Of a DNA stretch of 64,000 nucleotides, positions 37,201 through 45,907 are shown one piece after another. The translations under genes were made by a program, and so were the position numbers. The notes beneath the pieces were generated by a model. It searched no databases. It had not been told where the DNA came from and saw nothing but the letters and a program-made list of their open reading frames with translations. The DNA lies in assembly GCF_900230215.1 (NCBI RefSeq), contig NZ_LT907982.1, forward strand, positions 2,914,001 through 2,978,000. The letters run 5' to 3'. The stretch's first letter is position 1, and every line of letters begins with the position of its first letter. Source of the stretch: Jatrophihabitans sp. GAS493. GTDB taxonomy: Bacteria > Actinomycetota > Actinomycetes > Mycobacteriales > Jatrophihabitantaceae.

Positions 37201-37784
37201 TTCTCACCACCAACAGCAGCAACCTTGGCTACTTGCCGCCCGACATCGAGGTCCCGGTACGAGCAGCGCTGGAAGACCCGAATGCCTTCCGCGGCAACAA
37301 GATGGCGCAGCTCAAGCAAGCCACTGACCAGCTGCGCACTCTGATCGAAGGCGTCGTCGCCAGAAATCGAACCGAGGTCGTCGAGGCGATCGAGGGTCGC
37401 AAGGCCGAGATCGAAGCGAGCGCGTTCCATGCCAAGGCGACCTCGGCCGCCCAGGAGAGTGTGCTGCGCCGGGTCGACCAGACGATCGCCCGTGTGCGGG
37501 CCCTGAACCAGATCGCCCTCATTCGCGAGACCGGGTCGAGCTTCGAGGAGACCATCTACCCGGGGCTGCTCGACCAGCTGGCCGATGCGCAGCCCCACAC
37601 CGACAACGGTGGTGGCGACGGCCGTACGCAACCACCGTCGAAGCAGACCGTGTCCGTCAAGACAATCTCGGCCACCGGCGTCTCCGGGGTCCTGGAGACC
37701 GAGCCGGACGTCGACCGCTACCTGAGCGCTCTCCGTACAGCTCTCGTCCAGACTCTGAACGCCGGAAAGCGAATCTCTCTCTGA
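34290..37784 (+). CDS. brxC: BREX system P-loop ATPase BrxC
   Basis: 1,164 residues from GTG 34290 (GTGA overlap with brxB). It starts SSMQLDQIFAKDIQRPIEGVIKADD, the BrxC hallmark, and has Walker A SGFFGSGKSHML at about 66-77 and a NFYVDEVGQFIG Walker B-like strand. The remainder is a mix of helical and beta segments typical of this large ATPase. BrxC is required for both defence and BREX methylation in characterised systems. The length is in the normal range (about 1,150-1,250), and no break is seen. Confidence 0.95.
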   Translation: MSSMQLDQIFAKDIQRPIEGVIKADDAAHLGTEVDEYVLTNEAAKGLEVLLEEYTSYTNANGVWISGFFGSGKSHMLKMLAHLLGDVEGQDYPRQNVSDSFRAKTLDAFLPGLLNKADRIPGKSLLFNIDQKATLISKDQTDALLKVFVKVFDESRGYYGNQGHVARFERDLDSRGQYQAFQDVFERIAGIPWNQGREQSALEGPSIDRAFAEVNGGTADGIIRQYSASYSVSIEDFADEVKAWLDKQDDPAFRLNFYVDEVGQFIGSDTKLMLNLQTIAESLNTKCGGRSWVFVTSQEDMEKVIGDRTRQQGNDFSKIQARFKIRLKLTSADVEEVIRKRLLDKNDAGVSALATIYADQHANFKTLFDFVDGAKSYRNYTDEAHFVGTYPFVSYQFPLFQAAIEGISDHNVFEGRNSSVGERSMLGVVQQVAKDIGNVEVGQLATFDSMFAGIRASLKSAAQRSIDVAERNLDNPLAVRLLKALFLVKYVESFQATPRNLTVLVYDRFGLDLPALSEQVKEALTVLETQTYIQRSGNTYEYLTNEEQVIEEEIKNVEIDASEVGGRLFKILSGDIIKTSKIRYAKNGQDFPFGFKLDDQAHGSQKELAVHFISPEYPYTPDEIRMHSAGKDELRVILEPDARVLADLRLLIKTEKYIKRKQGTSNSAIEGQILQTKGAQNIDREKELIQRVKTSVGKSALIINAADITSSSQDAVARVSDGFQDLISRVYTQLKLLGGTTYSEQQVAGAANPDGGLFDAETGSKLFAPSEEVLSFVLRKETLGEQVTVKTIVDTFTAKPYGWDLASIEVLIAFLIGTSKVTLTVDGNVLKRSEVATALRNTQKHAHAVVAPQKTFDERKVAAFRKFCADFFDEGNTPKDPLELARHGADKLRAKRDELKATVTGSKYPFVAQLSAPIDLLDQVVGKPDDWYLTDFNNGDELLDAKESTIDPIRAFLSGGQKVIFDEAADLLTTNSSNLGYLPPDIEVPVRAALEDPNAFRGNKMAQLKQATDQLRTLIEGVVARNRTEVVEAIEGRKAEIEASAFHAKATSAAQESVLRRVDQTIARVRALNQIALIRETGSSFEETIYPGLLDQLADAQPHTDNGGGDGRTQPPSKQTVSVKTISATGVSGVLETEPDVDRYLSALRTALVQTLNAGKRISL

Positions 37785-40700
37785 TGGAAACCGCGCCGCT
37801 GAAGTCGTTTGCCACCTGGGCCCGCACAGCGCTCATCCGCGAGGTGACCGCTCGGATCGCCCTCGTGATTGCCCCTGCGTCGCTGGAGCGGGTGGAGAAA
37901 CCCAAGTCCGTTGAAGACCTGGAGAAGGCTGTCGAGGTAGCGGGCGGGGGTGACAAGGGCAGAGCAGCCGTCGCTGACAAAGTCGCCTACACGTGGTTCA
38001 ACCGGATCATCGCCCTGCGGTTCATGGACGCCAACGGCTACACCGGGGTCGGTGTCGTCTCCCCGCAGGTAGGCGTAGAGGCCGGCCAGCCCGAGGTGCT
38101 TGCCGAAGCTAAGCGCGGCAACATCGATGCCGCAGTGGTTGGACCCAAGATCCGCGACACGGTCACGGCTCTGCTCAACGGCTCCCGGCGCAGCGACGAC
38201 GCGCAGGGGGAGGCGTACGCCCTCCTGCTCGCGGACTATTGCCGCTATTGGAACCGCGCCATGCCGTTCATGTTCGAGCGGGAAGGCGACTTCACCGAGC
38301 TGCTCGTTCCGGCCAATCTTCTGGCTGACGACTCGGTGCCAAGCCGCGCGGTCAGGGTGCTCACCAAGGACGTCTGCCAGGACGTCGAGGTCATCGGCTG
38401 GCTCTACCAGTTCTACATTTCGGAGCGGAAAGACGAGGTCTTCGCCGGCTTTAAGAAGAACAAGAAGGCCGGAGCAGACGAGATCCCCGCAGCGACGCAG
38501 CTGTTCACGCCGCACTGGATCGTTCGCTACCTGGTGGAGAACTCCCTCGGGCGCTTGTGGATGCTCAACCGACCTTCCTCGCACCTCGTTGCACAGATGT
38601 CGTATTACATCGCACCAATAGACGAGGAGCTCAGCTTTCTCAACATCAGTTGCCCCGAGGAGCTGAAGGTGATCGACCCGGCCTGCGGGTCGGGCCACAT
38701 GCTCACCTACGCCTTCGATCTGCTTTACCTGATATACGAGGAGGAGGGCTATAGCCCCGCAGAGATCCCAGGCCTGATCCTCGTCCACAACCTCTACGGA
38801 ACCGAGATCGATCCGCGTGCTGGCGCACTGGCGGCGTTCGCGTTGACAATGAAGGCCCGCGCCAAGCAACGTACCTTCTTGAACAAGCAGGTCGAAGTAA
38901 ACATCGGTGTAATCGAACCAATCTCATTTGGCGCCGAAGAGTTGAACTTTCTTGCAACTCCTGGCGGAGGCCGCCGCGAAGAGAGTGCCTTCTGGAACCA
39001 GTTTGCTGAGGCAGACACGCTCGGCTCGTTGATTAACGCGGATGCCGACCTGACCGCCCGCCTGATTCCTCACGTCGAGTCACTCGATGATCACGGCGAC
39101 ATCTATAGGGTGGACACAATCGCGCGGGCGCGACGCGTTCTCCTACAAGCGCGGTTCCTTGCCGCAAAGTACGCGGTCGTCGTGGCGAACCCGCCATACA
39201 TGGGCAATGGCAACATGGATCCCAAGCTAAAGGCCGCGGCGAAGCGGCTCTATCCAAGAAGCAAGGCAGACCTGTTTGCCATGTTTATCGAAAGAGCTTT
39301 GTCGCTCACGGTCGAACGCGGATACGCCGCCTTGATAACCATGGAGACGTGGATGTTCCTCGGCGGATATGCAGTGCTTCGTAAGTCTTTACTTGAATCA
39401 CGGACAATCGCGTCAATGGTTCACCTTCCGTACCTCGGTAAGGGTGGCACAAGTATGGGCATCAACTTCGGTACTTGCGCAACCGTCTTTTTGAACTCAC
39501 GCTCAGATGAACTACGTGGCAACTATCAGTCGATCCGGTATTTCGAAACGGACTCCGCGGGCGTGCCAATCGAATTCCCCACCTCGAATGAATTCAAGCG
39601 GGTGGTGAGCGCCCAACGATTCGAGGGCATCGCGGGGTCGCCGATTGCCTACTGGCTTTCCGACGAAATGTTGGACAACTTCAAGAACCGTGTGCCCCTC
39701 GGCGCTATTGCAGAAGCGCGAAAAGGAATGATTACAGCCCGGAATGACGAATTCATTCGTACTTGGTCTGAAGTGTCGGCGCGGAACTGCGGCCTTGACA
39801 GGTTCGAATCCCGAGTCGATGCCCAACGATCACAGTTGCGGTGGTTCGCCTTCATCAAGGGTGGAGCAGCACGGAGATGGTGGGGGAACATGAGCCATGT
39901 TGTTGATTGGTTGGACGACGGAAATCGATTACAGAACGAGCGTCACCCGACCGAAGACCGTGTCTGGGCTACCAACTTCAACCTTGACTACATATTCAAA
40001 CCAAACGTGAATTGGGGTGAATTTTCGTCCGGAGAGTTTACGGCTAGGTTGAGTTTAGGCGGCCAGCTCTTTAATGGCACGGGATCTGCCTGTTTTCCAT
40101 CATCTGATCACTTGCTCGCCGTACTTGCCTTTCTCAATTCGAAAACTGCAGCCGCAATGCTGCGAGTATTGAACCCAACGATGCACTTCCTATCGGGCGA
40201 TATTGCCCAATTACCATTTTCCGCTTCGACGCGCGGGCTCCGAGAAGCCGCGGATCTGGCGGATCAAGCAGTGCGCTTAGCGCGCCAAGATTGGGATGAA
40301 CGCGAGGTTTCGTGGGATTTCGTCGGCAGCCCGCTTGTCGCCATACATAAATACGGCCGTCCGCTCGAGGACACGGCCGGGCAGTTTGTCGCCAAGCAAA
40401 TTGAGGATAGACAAGATCTCCGACGGATCGAAGAGCGGAATAATGAACTCTGGATCACTGAATACGGACTGCATAACGAAATGACGAGCGAGGTCGATCC
40501 TGCGTCGATAGTGATCGGCGAGACCGACCCGCGCATGGCCATCCGTGATCTGGTTTCATATGCAGTGGGTTGCATGTTCGGTCGTTACGGCTTAGACATT
40601 GGCGGACTCGTCCTCGCAGATCAGGGTGCGACCTTGCGGGACTACCTTGCCAAGGTGCCCGCGCCAAGCTTCAAGCCTGACGCGGACAACGTCATCCCCG

Positions 40701-41266
40701 TTGTGGATGGCGACTGGTTTGAGGACGACATCGTCGGGCGGTTCCGGGCCTTCCTCCGCACGGCATTTGGGGAGGAGCACTTCGAGAGGAACCTGCGGTT
40801 CGTCACAGAGTCGCTAGGCGTGCGAGACATCCGGGACTACTTCGTGAAGTCGTTCTACAGCGACCACGTTCAGCGCTATAAAAAGCGTCCAATTTATTGG
40901 CTGTTCTCATCCCCCGCGGGTTCGTTCAACGCCCTCATTTACATGCATCGCTATACGCCGTCCACAGTCTCGACGGTGCTCAACGAGTACCTGCGCGAGT
41001 TCCAGGTGAAGCTCTCGTCGAGCCTGCACCAGCAGGAACTTTTGGCCGCTAGTGGTGAGTCGCCACGTCAGCAAGCGGCGGCCCAGAAGGAGGCGGACCG
41101 GCTTCGCAAGGTGCTGGTGGAACTCGAGGAGTATGAGCACGACGTGCTTTACCCGTTGGCGTCGCGGCAGCTGGCTATCGATCTGGACGACGGCGTGAAG
41201 GCGAACTACCCGAAGTTCGGTGCGGCGTTGAAGAAGATCCCCGGGCTTGAGGCCAGCGATGAGTGA
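37784..41266 (+). CDS. pglX: BREX adenine-specific DNA methyltransferase PglX
   Basis: 1,160 residues from ATG 37784, overlapping brxC by one base (TGATG). Conserved N-terminal region LKSFATWARTALIREVTARI, then SAM-binding motif I DPACGSGHML (D298) and catalytic motif IV NPPY (469-472), typical of N6-adenine methylases. It marks host DNA at a non-palindromic site so that BREX spares it. The C-terminal half carries target recognition. Bases about 38,880-40,650 are visibly poorer in GC than the flanking BREX genes (hand counts of three 60-base lines: 45%, 53% and 57%, against 62% in a brxC line). No frameshift is seen, so the gene should be functional. Confidence 0.96.
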   Translation: METAPLKSFATWARTALIREVTARIALVIAPASLERVEKPKSVEDLEKAVEVAGGGDKGRAAVADKVAYTWFNRIIALRFMDANGYTGVGVVSPQVGVEAGQPEVLAEAKRGNIDAAVVGPKIRDTVTALLNGSRRSDDAQGEAYALLLADYCRYWNRAMPFMFEREGDFTELLVPANLLADDSVPSRAVRVLTKDVCQDVEVIGWLYQFYISERKDEVFAGFKKNKKAGADEIPAATQLFTPHWIVRYLVENSLGRLWMLNRPSSHLVAQMSYYIAPIDEELSFLNISCPEELKVIDPACGSGHMLTYAFDLLYLIYEEEGYSPAEIPGLILVHNLYGTEIDPRAGALAAFALTMKARAKQRTFLNKQVEVNIGVIEPISFGAEELNFLATPGGGRREESAFWNQFAEADTLGSLINADADLTARLIPHVESLDDHGDIYRVDTIARARRVLLQARFLAAKYAVVVANPPYMGNGNMDPKLKAAAKRLYPRSKADLFAMFIERALSLTVERGYAALITMETWMFLGGYAVLRKSLLESRTIASMVHLPYLGKGGTSMGINFGTCATVFLNSRSDELRGNYQSIRYFETDSAGVPIEFPTSNEFKRVVSAQRFEGIAGSPIAYWLSDEMLDNFKNRVPLGAIAEARKGMITARNDEFIRTWSEVSARNCGLDRFESRVDAQRSQLRWFAFIKGGAARRWWGNMSHVVDWLDDGNRLQNERHPTEDRVWATNFNLDYIFKPNVNWGEFSSGEFTARLSLGGQLFNGTGSACFPSSDHLLAVLAFLNSKTAAAMLRVLNPTMHFLSGDIAQLPFSASTRGLREAADLADQAVRLARQDWDEREVSWDFVGSPLVAIHKYGRPLEDTAGQFVAKQIEDRQDLRRIEERNNELWITEYGLHNEMTSEVDPASIVIGETDPRMAIRDLVSYAVGCMFGRYGLDIGGLVLADQGATLRDYLAKVPAPSFKPDADNVIPVVDGDWFEDDIVGRFRAFLRTAFGEEHFERNLRFVTESLGVRDIRDYFVKSFYSDHVQRYKKRPIYWLFSSPAGSFNALIYMHRYTPSTVSTVLNEYLREFQVKLSSSLHQQELLAASGESPRQQAAAQKEADRLRKVLVELEEYEHDVLYPLASRQLAIDLDDGVKANYPKFGAALKKIPGLEASDE

Positions 41267-43754
41267 CGCCGCCACGGTCCGCCCGCACCTGCTGCGCTGG
41301 TTCGAGACCCGCCGAGTCGTCTTTTGGCACGACCCGGACGGCCAGTACGCCGCGGATCTGGACGGGCTCGACCTGGCTGGCATCGAGACTCTCCGGGTCG
41401 TCAACGACGAGTTCGCGATTAAGAACCGGCTGCTGCACGACGAACCGGAGGACCGATTCCTGGTCTACCGCACTGGTCCGCTGCCGAGTGGCATCGGCGA
41501 CTGGCTGCTCGACCTGGAGCTGGCCTACGGGGTGTTCACTGCCGACCGCACCGCTCTGGTCTCAGAGGATCTCGGCCTGGCAGGCGACGGCATCGGCGAG
41601 GTTGTCGCGGCACACGAGAAGTTCTTCAACGCCGGTAAGCGCGTCCAGAGCCTCAAGGCACTGCTCAGTCCTGACGACGATGCTGCCAGGCTGCGAGCCA
41701 AGATCAGCGCGGTGGTGCTCGGGCAGCGCGAGCACAGCTTGCTGGAGATCACGCGCACGCTCCTGACAGAGAACGGGCGAGGGGGTCATGCCAAGTACGA
41801 CGCCCTGGTCGACTACGCCCTCGTTGACTTCTACTGGCAGGGCGTCGCTCGGATATACGGGTACAAGTCGTCCTCGCCGAGCATCGATGACCTGGTGCTG
41901 TGGATCTTCCGCAAGGCCATCGAGGGCTTCAAGTCAGATCGGCCGGGTGGACTGCAGAATATCCAGCTCGACTTCGCCAGCCTGCGCAATGACCGACGTA
42001 GCCAGCAGGCTATGGCGACGCTCGCCAAGCGGGCTTCCGGCGACCTCGACTACAAGTCGCAGATCGAGAACGCCAGCTTCCGTGATCTGGTCAGCGTGGA
42101 CCTCTTCGAGGAGACGGACCAGAAGATCATCAGCGACCTAGCACGGGCGGTAGCCGAGCAGACGGTCACGCCGCGCGAGGTGGCCGAGGTGGTGCGCGCC
42201 CGGCAGAGCAGCGTCTGGATCGACGGCTATAAGCAGCTGTACACGGCTGTCGCGAGCGCCTCGGAGTTACTGGGCGAGCTGGGTTCTCTGAACCTCGTCA
42301 TAGAGTCGTTCGATGACGGGCTGGAGCGCTACCGGCGCGAGTGGTTCCGCATCGATCAGCTGTACCGGCAGTTCGTATTCGCCGCCCGCACGGCTGAGTA
42401 CCCCAAGCCTCTGGAAACACTGCGTGAGCAGGTCGAGAAGCGCTACACCAACAAGTTCGTCTACGAGCTGGGCAACGCCTGGCAGCAGCAGGTTGACCAG
42501 CTCGAGAAGTGGCGCTCGACGGCGCTTCGTTCCCAGACCGCTTTCTACTCCCGCTACGTCGAGCCGTTGGTGCGCGACGGCGACAAGAAGGCCGTCGTCA
42601 TCATCTCCGATGCCATGCGCTACGAGGTGGCCGATGAGCTCGGCTCGCTCATCCGGCAGGAGGACCGCTTCGACGCCAAGCTGGAGGCCGTCCTCGGCGT
42701 GCTGCCTAGCTACACCCAGCTCGGCATGGCGGCGCTGCTGCCGCACACGACGCTCAAGCACTCGGCCGACGCCAAGACGGTGCTGGCTGATGGCCAGCCG
42801 ACCAATAGCACCGAAAACCGAGGCAAGATCCTGGACGCCGTCGGTGGTTCGGCGATCCAGGCCGAGAACTTCAAGGCCCTGAGCGCTGACGAGCGTCGCG
42901 AGCTGTACAAGGCGAACCGGGTCTTGTACGTCTACCACAACCGGATCGATGCCACGGGGGACAAGCCCGGCACCGAGCGCCAGGTCTTCGAGGCCGTCGA
43001 GGACACGCTGCGCGACATTGTCGACCTGGTGAAGAGGCTGGCCAACGCGAACGCCACCAACATCTTCATCACGGCCGACCACGGCTTCCTCTTCCAGGAC
43101 GAGGCCCTGGCCGACACCTTCTTCCTCTCGACCCAGCCGCAGGGCGACGACATCAAGGTCGTCAACCGGCGTTTCGTGCTCGGCACGGGCCTCAAGGTCG
43201 ATCCCGCCTTCGCCACCTTCCAGGCCGCCCAGCTCGGGCTGGATGGCGACCTGGAAGTCCAGATCCCCAAGTCGATTCACCGGCTGCGGGTGGCCGGCGG
43301 CGGCTCACGTTTCGTCCACGGCGGAGCGACGCTGCAGGAGATCGTCGTGCCCGTGTTGGCGGTCAACAAGAAGCGCAAGAGCGACACCAGGCTGGTCAAC
43401 GTCGAGGTCTGGCCCGAGTCCGACAAGATCACCACCGGCCAGGTTGTGGTGCGGCTGTTCCAAACGGAGCCGGTTATCGACAAGGTTCAGCCACGGAGCC
43501 TGCGAGCCGGGCTGTATGTCGGCGAGACCCTCATCTCGAACCTTGAGAACCTGACCTTCGATCAGATCTCCGCCGACAAGCGCGACCGCTACCAGAGCGC
43601 GCAGATGCTGCTCAGCCAAGAGTCGAGCGACTACAACAACCGTGCCGTGGAGTTCCGCTTGGAAGAGCAGATCCCCAACACCAACCAGTGGCGGGTCTTC
43701 GCCAAGGCGGTCTACACGCTGAAGCGTTCGTTTACGTCGGACTTCGACTTCTAG
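41259..43754 (+). CDS. pglZ: BREX alkaline-phosphatase-fold protein PglZ
   Basis: 831 residues from ATG 41259, which overlaps the pglX stop by 8 bases (ATGAGTGA). The C-terminal PglZ domain is clear: VIISDAMRYEVADELG (metal-binding Asp451), then FITADHGFLFQDE (D607, H608), both characteristic of the alkaline phosphatase superfamily. The N-terminal half has HTH-like and helical segments. PglZ is found in all BREX types, is required for exclusion, and some members have nuclease activity. Followed by brxL with a 17-base gap. Confidence 0.95.
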   Translation: MSDAATVRPHLLRWFETRRVVFWHDPDGQYAADLDGLDLAGIETLRVVNDEFAIKNRLLHDEPEDRFLVYRTGPLPSGIGDWLLDLELAYGVFTADRTALVSEDLGLAGDGIGEVVAAHEKFFNAGKRVQSLKALLSPDDDAARLRAKISAVVLGQREHSLLEITRTLLTENGRGGHAKYDALVDYALVDFYWQGVARIYGYKSSSPSIDDLVLWIFRKAIEGFKSDRPGGLQNIQLDFASLRNDRRSQQAMATLAKRASGDLDYKSQIENASFRDLVSVDLFEETDQKIISDLARAVAEQTVTPREVAEVVRARQSSVWIDGYKQLYTAVASASELLGELGSLNLVIESFDDGLERYRREWFRIDQLYRQFVFAARTAEYPKPLETLREQVEKRYTNKFVYELGNAWQQQVDQLEKWRSTALRSQTAFYSRYVEPLVRDGDKKAVVIISDAMRYEVADELGSLIRQEDRFDAKLEAVLGVLPSYTQLGMAALLPHTTLKHSADAKTVLADGQPTNSTENRGKILDAVGGSAIQAENFKALSADERRELYKANRVLYVYHNRIDATGDKPGTERQVFEAVEDTLRDIVDLVKRLANANATNIFITADHGFLFQDEALADTFFLSTQPQGDDIKVVNRRFVLGTGLKVDPAFATFQAAQLGLDGDLEVQIPKSIHRLRVAGGGSRFVHGGATLQEIVVPVLAVNKKRKSDTRLVNVEVWPESDKITTGQVVVRLFQTEPVIDKVQPRSLRAGLYVGETLISNLENLTFDQISADKRDRYQSAQMLLSQESSDYNNRAVEFRLEEQIPNTNQWRVFAKAVYTLKRSFTSDFDF

Positions 43755-43771
43755 AGAGGACGGGAGGCACG

Positions 43772-45907
43772 ATGAGCGAAACCGAGAACGAGACGCCCGA
43801 GGCAAGTACGCCGCAGCAGAGCGACCTCGACTACAAGATCAACCTGCTGTTCGGCGGGGTCGTCGTTCGCAAGGACCTGGTCAAAGCTGTCAAGGGCAAC
43901 GCCATCGTGCCCTCGTACGTCCTGGAGTACCTGCTCGGGCAGTACGCCGCCTCCGATGATGAAGCCACCATCCAGGCCGGCATCGACACCGTTCGCAAGA
44001 TCCTCGCCGAGCACTATGTGCACCGCAGCGAGTCGGAGCTGGTTAAGTCCACGATCAAGGAACGCGGTCGACACCGGGTCATCGACAAGGTCACTGTCTC
44101 CCTCAACGAGAAGGCTGACGTCTACGAGGCGGAGTTTGCCAACCTCGGCATCAAGGGCGTGATCGTTGACTCGCCGATCATCAAGGCTCATCCCAAGCTG
44201 CTGGTCGGCGGCGTCTGGTGCATCTGCGACATCGAGTACTTCCACAACGAAGACCAACGCACCGTGCCTTGGATCCTCGGCTCGATCAAACCGATCCAGC
44301 TGTCGAAGTTCGATGTCGAGCAGTACCTCTCAGCCCGTCGCGGGTTCACGACGGAGGAGTGGATCGACCTCCTGATGCAGTCCATCGGGTTCAACCCCGA
44401 GATGTTCAGCAAGCGCGGCAAATTCTTCCAGCTCGTGCGCCTCATTCCGTTCGTCGAGCGCAACTACAACCTCGTAGAGCTCGGCCCAAAGGGCACCGGC
44501 AAGTCCCACATCTTCTCGGAGTTCTCGCCGCACGGGATGTTGATCTCCGGTGGGGAGGTGACCGTCCCGAAGCTGTTCGTCAACAACTCCAACGGGCGGC
44601 TGGGCTTGGTGGGGTACTGGGACGTCGTCGCCTTCGACGAGTTCGCCGGCAAGAAGAAGCGCACGGACAAGGCGCTTGTCGACATCATGAAGAACTACAT
44701 GGCGAACAAGTCGTTCTCCCGAGGTGTCGAGACCCTCGGTGCCGAAGCCTCAATGGTCTTTATCGGCAACACCTCGCACACCGTGCCGTTCATGCTCAAG
44801 AACTCTGACCTGTTCGACGAACTGCCCGAGTCCTACCACGACCCCGCCTTCCTCGACCGCCTGCACCACTACATCCCCGGCTGGGAAGTCGACATCATCC
44901 GCGGCGAGATGTTCTCCGACGGCTACGGCTTTGTCGTCGACTACATCGCGGAAGTCCTCAAGTCGATGCGCTCGCAGGACTACTCCGACCGCTACCAGCA
45001 GCACTTCACGCTTTCGCCGGACATCTCCACCCGCGACCGCGACGGCATCCATAAGACGTTCTCCGGCCTGATGAAGATCCTGTATCCGGACGGCCAGGCC
45101 ACCAAGGAGGAGATCGAGGAGATCCTCCGGTTCGCCATCGAGGGCCGCAAGCGGGTCAAGGACCAGATCCTGCGCATCGACTCCACCATGCCCGACGTCA
45201 AGTTCGGCTACCTGGACACCGACGACACCTGGCATGCCGTAACCACGCTGGAAGAAGATCAGTACCCGACGTACTACCGCGTTGCGCGCGAGGCGGAGGA
45301 CGACGGCGAGGACGCGAGAGCCGACGCCGACCCACTCGGCGGCACGACCGAGGCAGCCAATGCCGGAGACGGTGAAGAGCCGCCGGACGCCAAGCCTGAG
45401 CCCGAGCTGTTCCAGGGACACCGGGACTATCAAGAAGGGCAGCGCGGGGTCTCGTTCGAGTCGCTGCTTGTGCCGTATCTCGGGGGCGCGGGGGAGATCA
45501 CGATCGTTGATCCCTACGTGCGGATGTTCCACCAGGCCAGGAATCTCATGGAGCTGGTCGAGGGCATCGCGCGCACAAAGGATCCTGCCGATGAGGTCGT
45601 GCTGAAGCTCGTCACCGTCGAGAACCAAGACGGCCCCGAGAAGCTCCAGCGCCAGCTTGAGTACCTACTGCAGATCAAGAAGAGCGCCGGTGTCCTTGGC
45701 ATCGTCTTTGATGTCGAGCTGGTCGAACCCCAGGCCATTCACGACCGATCGATCACCACCGACACCGGCTGGAAGATCCTGCTCGGGCGTGGTCTCGACA
45801 TCTTCCAGCGGATGGTCGACAGCCCCTTCGATCTAGCAACGAAGTACCAGAAGTACCGCGAGGTGAAGGGATTCGGAATTACCTACCTCCGCGAGCCCAG
45901 CGAATGA
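43772..45907 (+). CDS. brxL: BREX Lon-like AAA+ protein BrxL
   Basis: 711 residues from ATG 43772, with CGGGAGG upstream. The AAA+ core has Walker A ELGPKGTGKSH (about 236-246) and Walker B VVAFDEFAG (about 283-291), followed by a sensor region; the N-terminal region starts LDYKINLLFGGVVVRKDLVK, the BrxL hallmark. A Glu/Asp/Ala-rich linker (about 508-550) leads to a C-terminal domain. Type 1 BREX is defined by brxL. It forms a DNA-binding multimer in studied systems. Its stop overlaps the next gene by four bases (ATGA). Confidence 0.95.
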   Translation: MSETENETPEASTPQQSDLDYKINLLFGGVVVRKDLVKAVKGNAIVPSYVLEYLLGQYAASDDEATIQAGIDTVRKILAEHYVHRSESELVKSTIKERGRHRVIDKVTVSLNEKADVYEAEFANLGIKGVIVDSPIIKAHPKLLVGGVWCICDIEYFHNEDQRTVPWILGSIKPIQLSKFDVEQYLSARRGFTTEEWIDLLMQSIGFNPEMFSKRGKFFQLVRLIPFVERNYNLVELGPKGTGKSHIFSEFSPHGMLISGGEVTVPKLFVNNSNGRLGLVGYWDVVAFDEFAGKKKRTDKALVDIMKNYMANKSFSRGVETLGAEASMVFIGNTSHTVPFMLKNSDLFDELPESYHDPAFLDRLHHYIPGWEVDIIRGEMFSDGYGFVVDYIAEVLKSMRSQDYSDRYQQHFTLSPDISTRDRDGIHKTFSGLMKILYPDGQATKEEIEEILRFAIEGRKRVKDQILRIDSTMPDVKFGYLDTDDTWHAVTTLEEDQYPTYYRVAREAEDDGEDARADADPLGGTTEAANAGDGEEPPDAKPEPELFQGHRDYQEGQRGVSFESLLVPYLGGAGEITIVDPYVRMFHQARNLMELVEGIARTKDPADEVVLKLVTVENQDGPEKLQRQLEYLLQIKKSAGVLGIVFDVELVEPQAIHDRSITTDTGWKILLGRGLDIFQRMVDSPFDLATKYQKYREVKGFGITYLREPSE

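Noticed and set aside
34257-37631. A 1,124-residue open frame antisense to brxC
   Set aside because: It mirrors brxC exactly and arises from the high GC at third codon positions. Its composition (D/V/G/L-rich, no motifs) is typical of a shadow frame.
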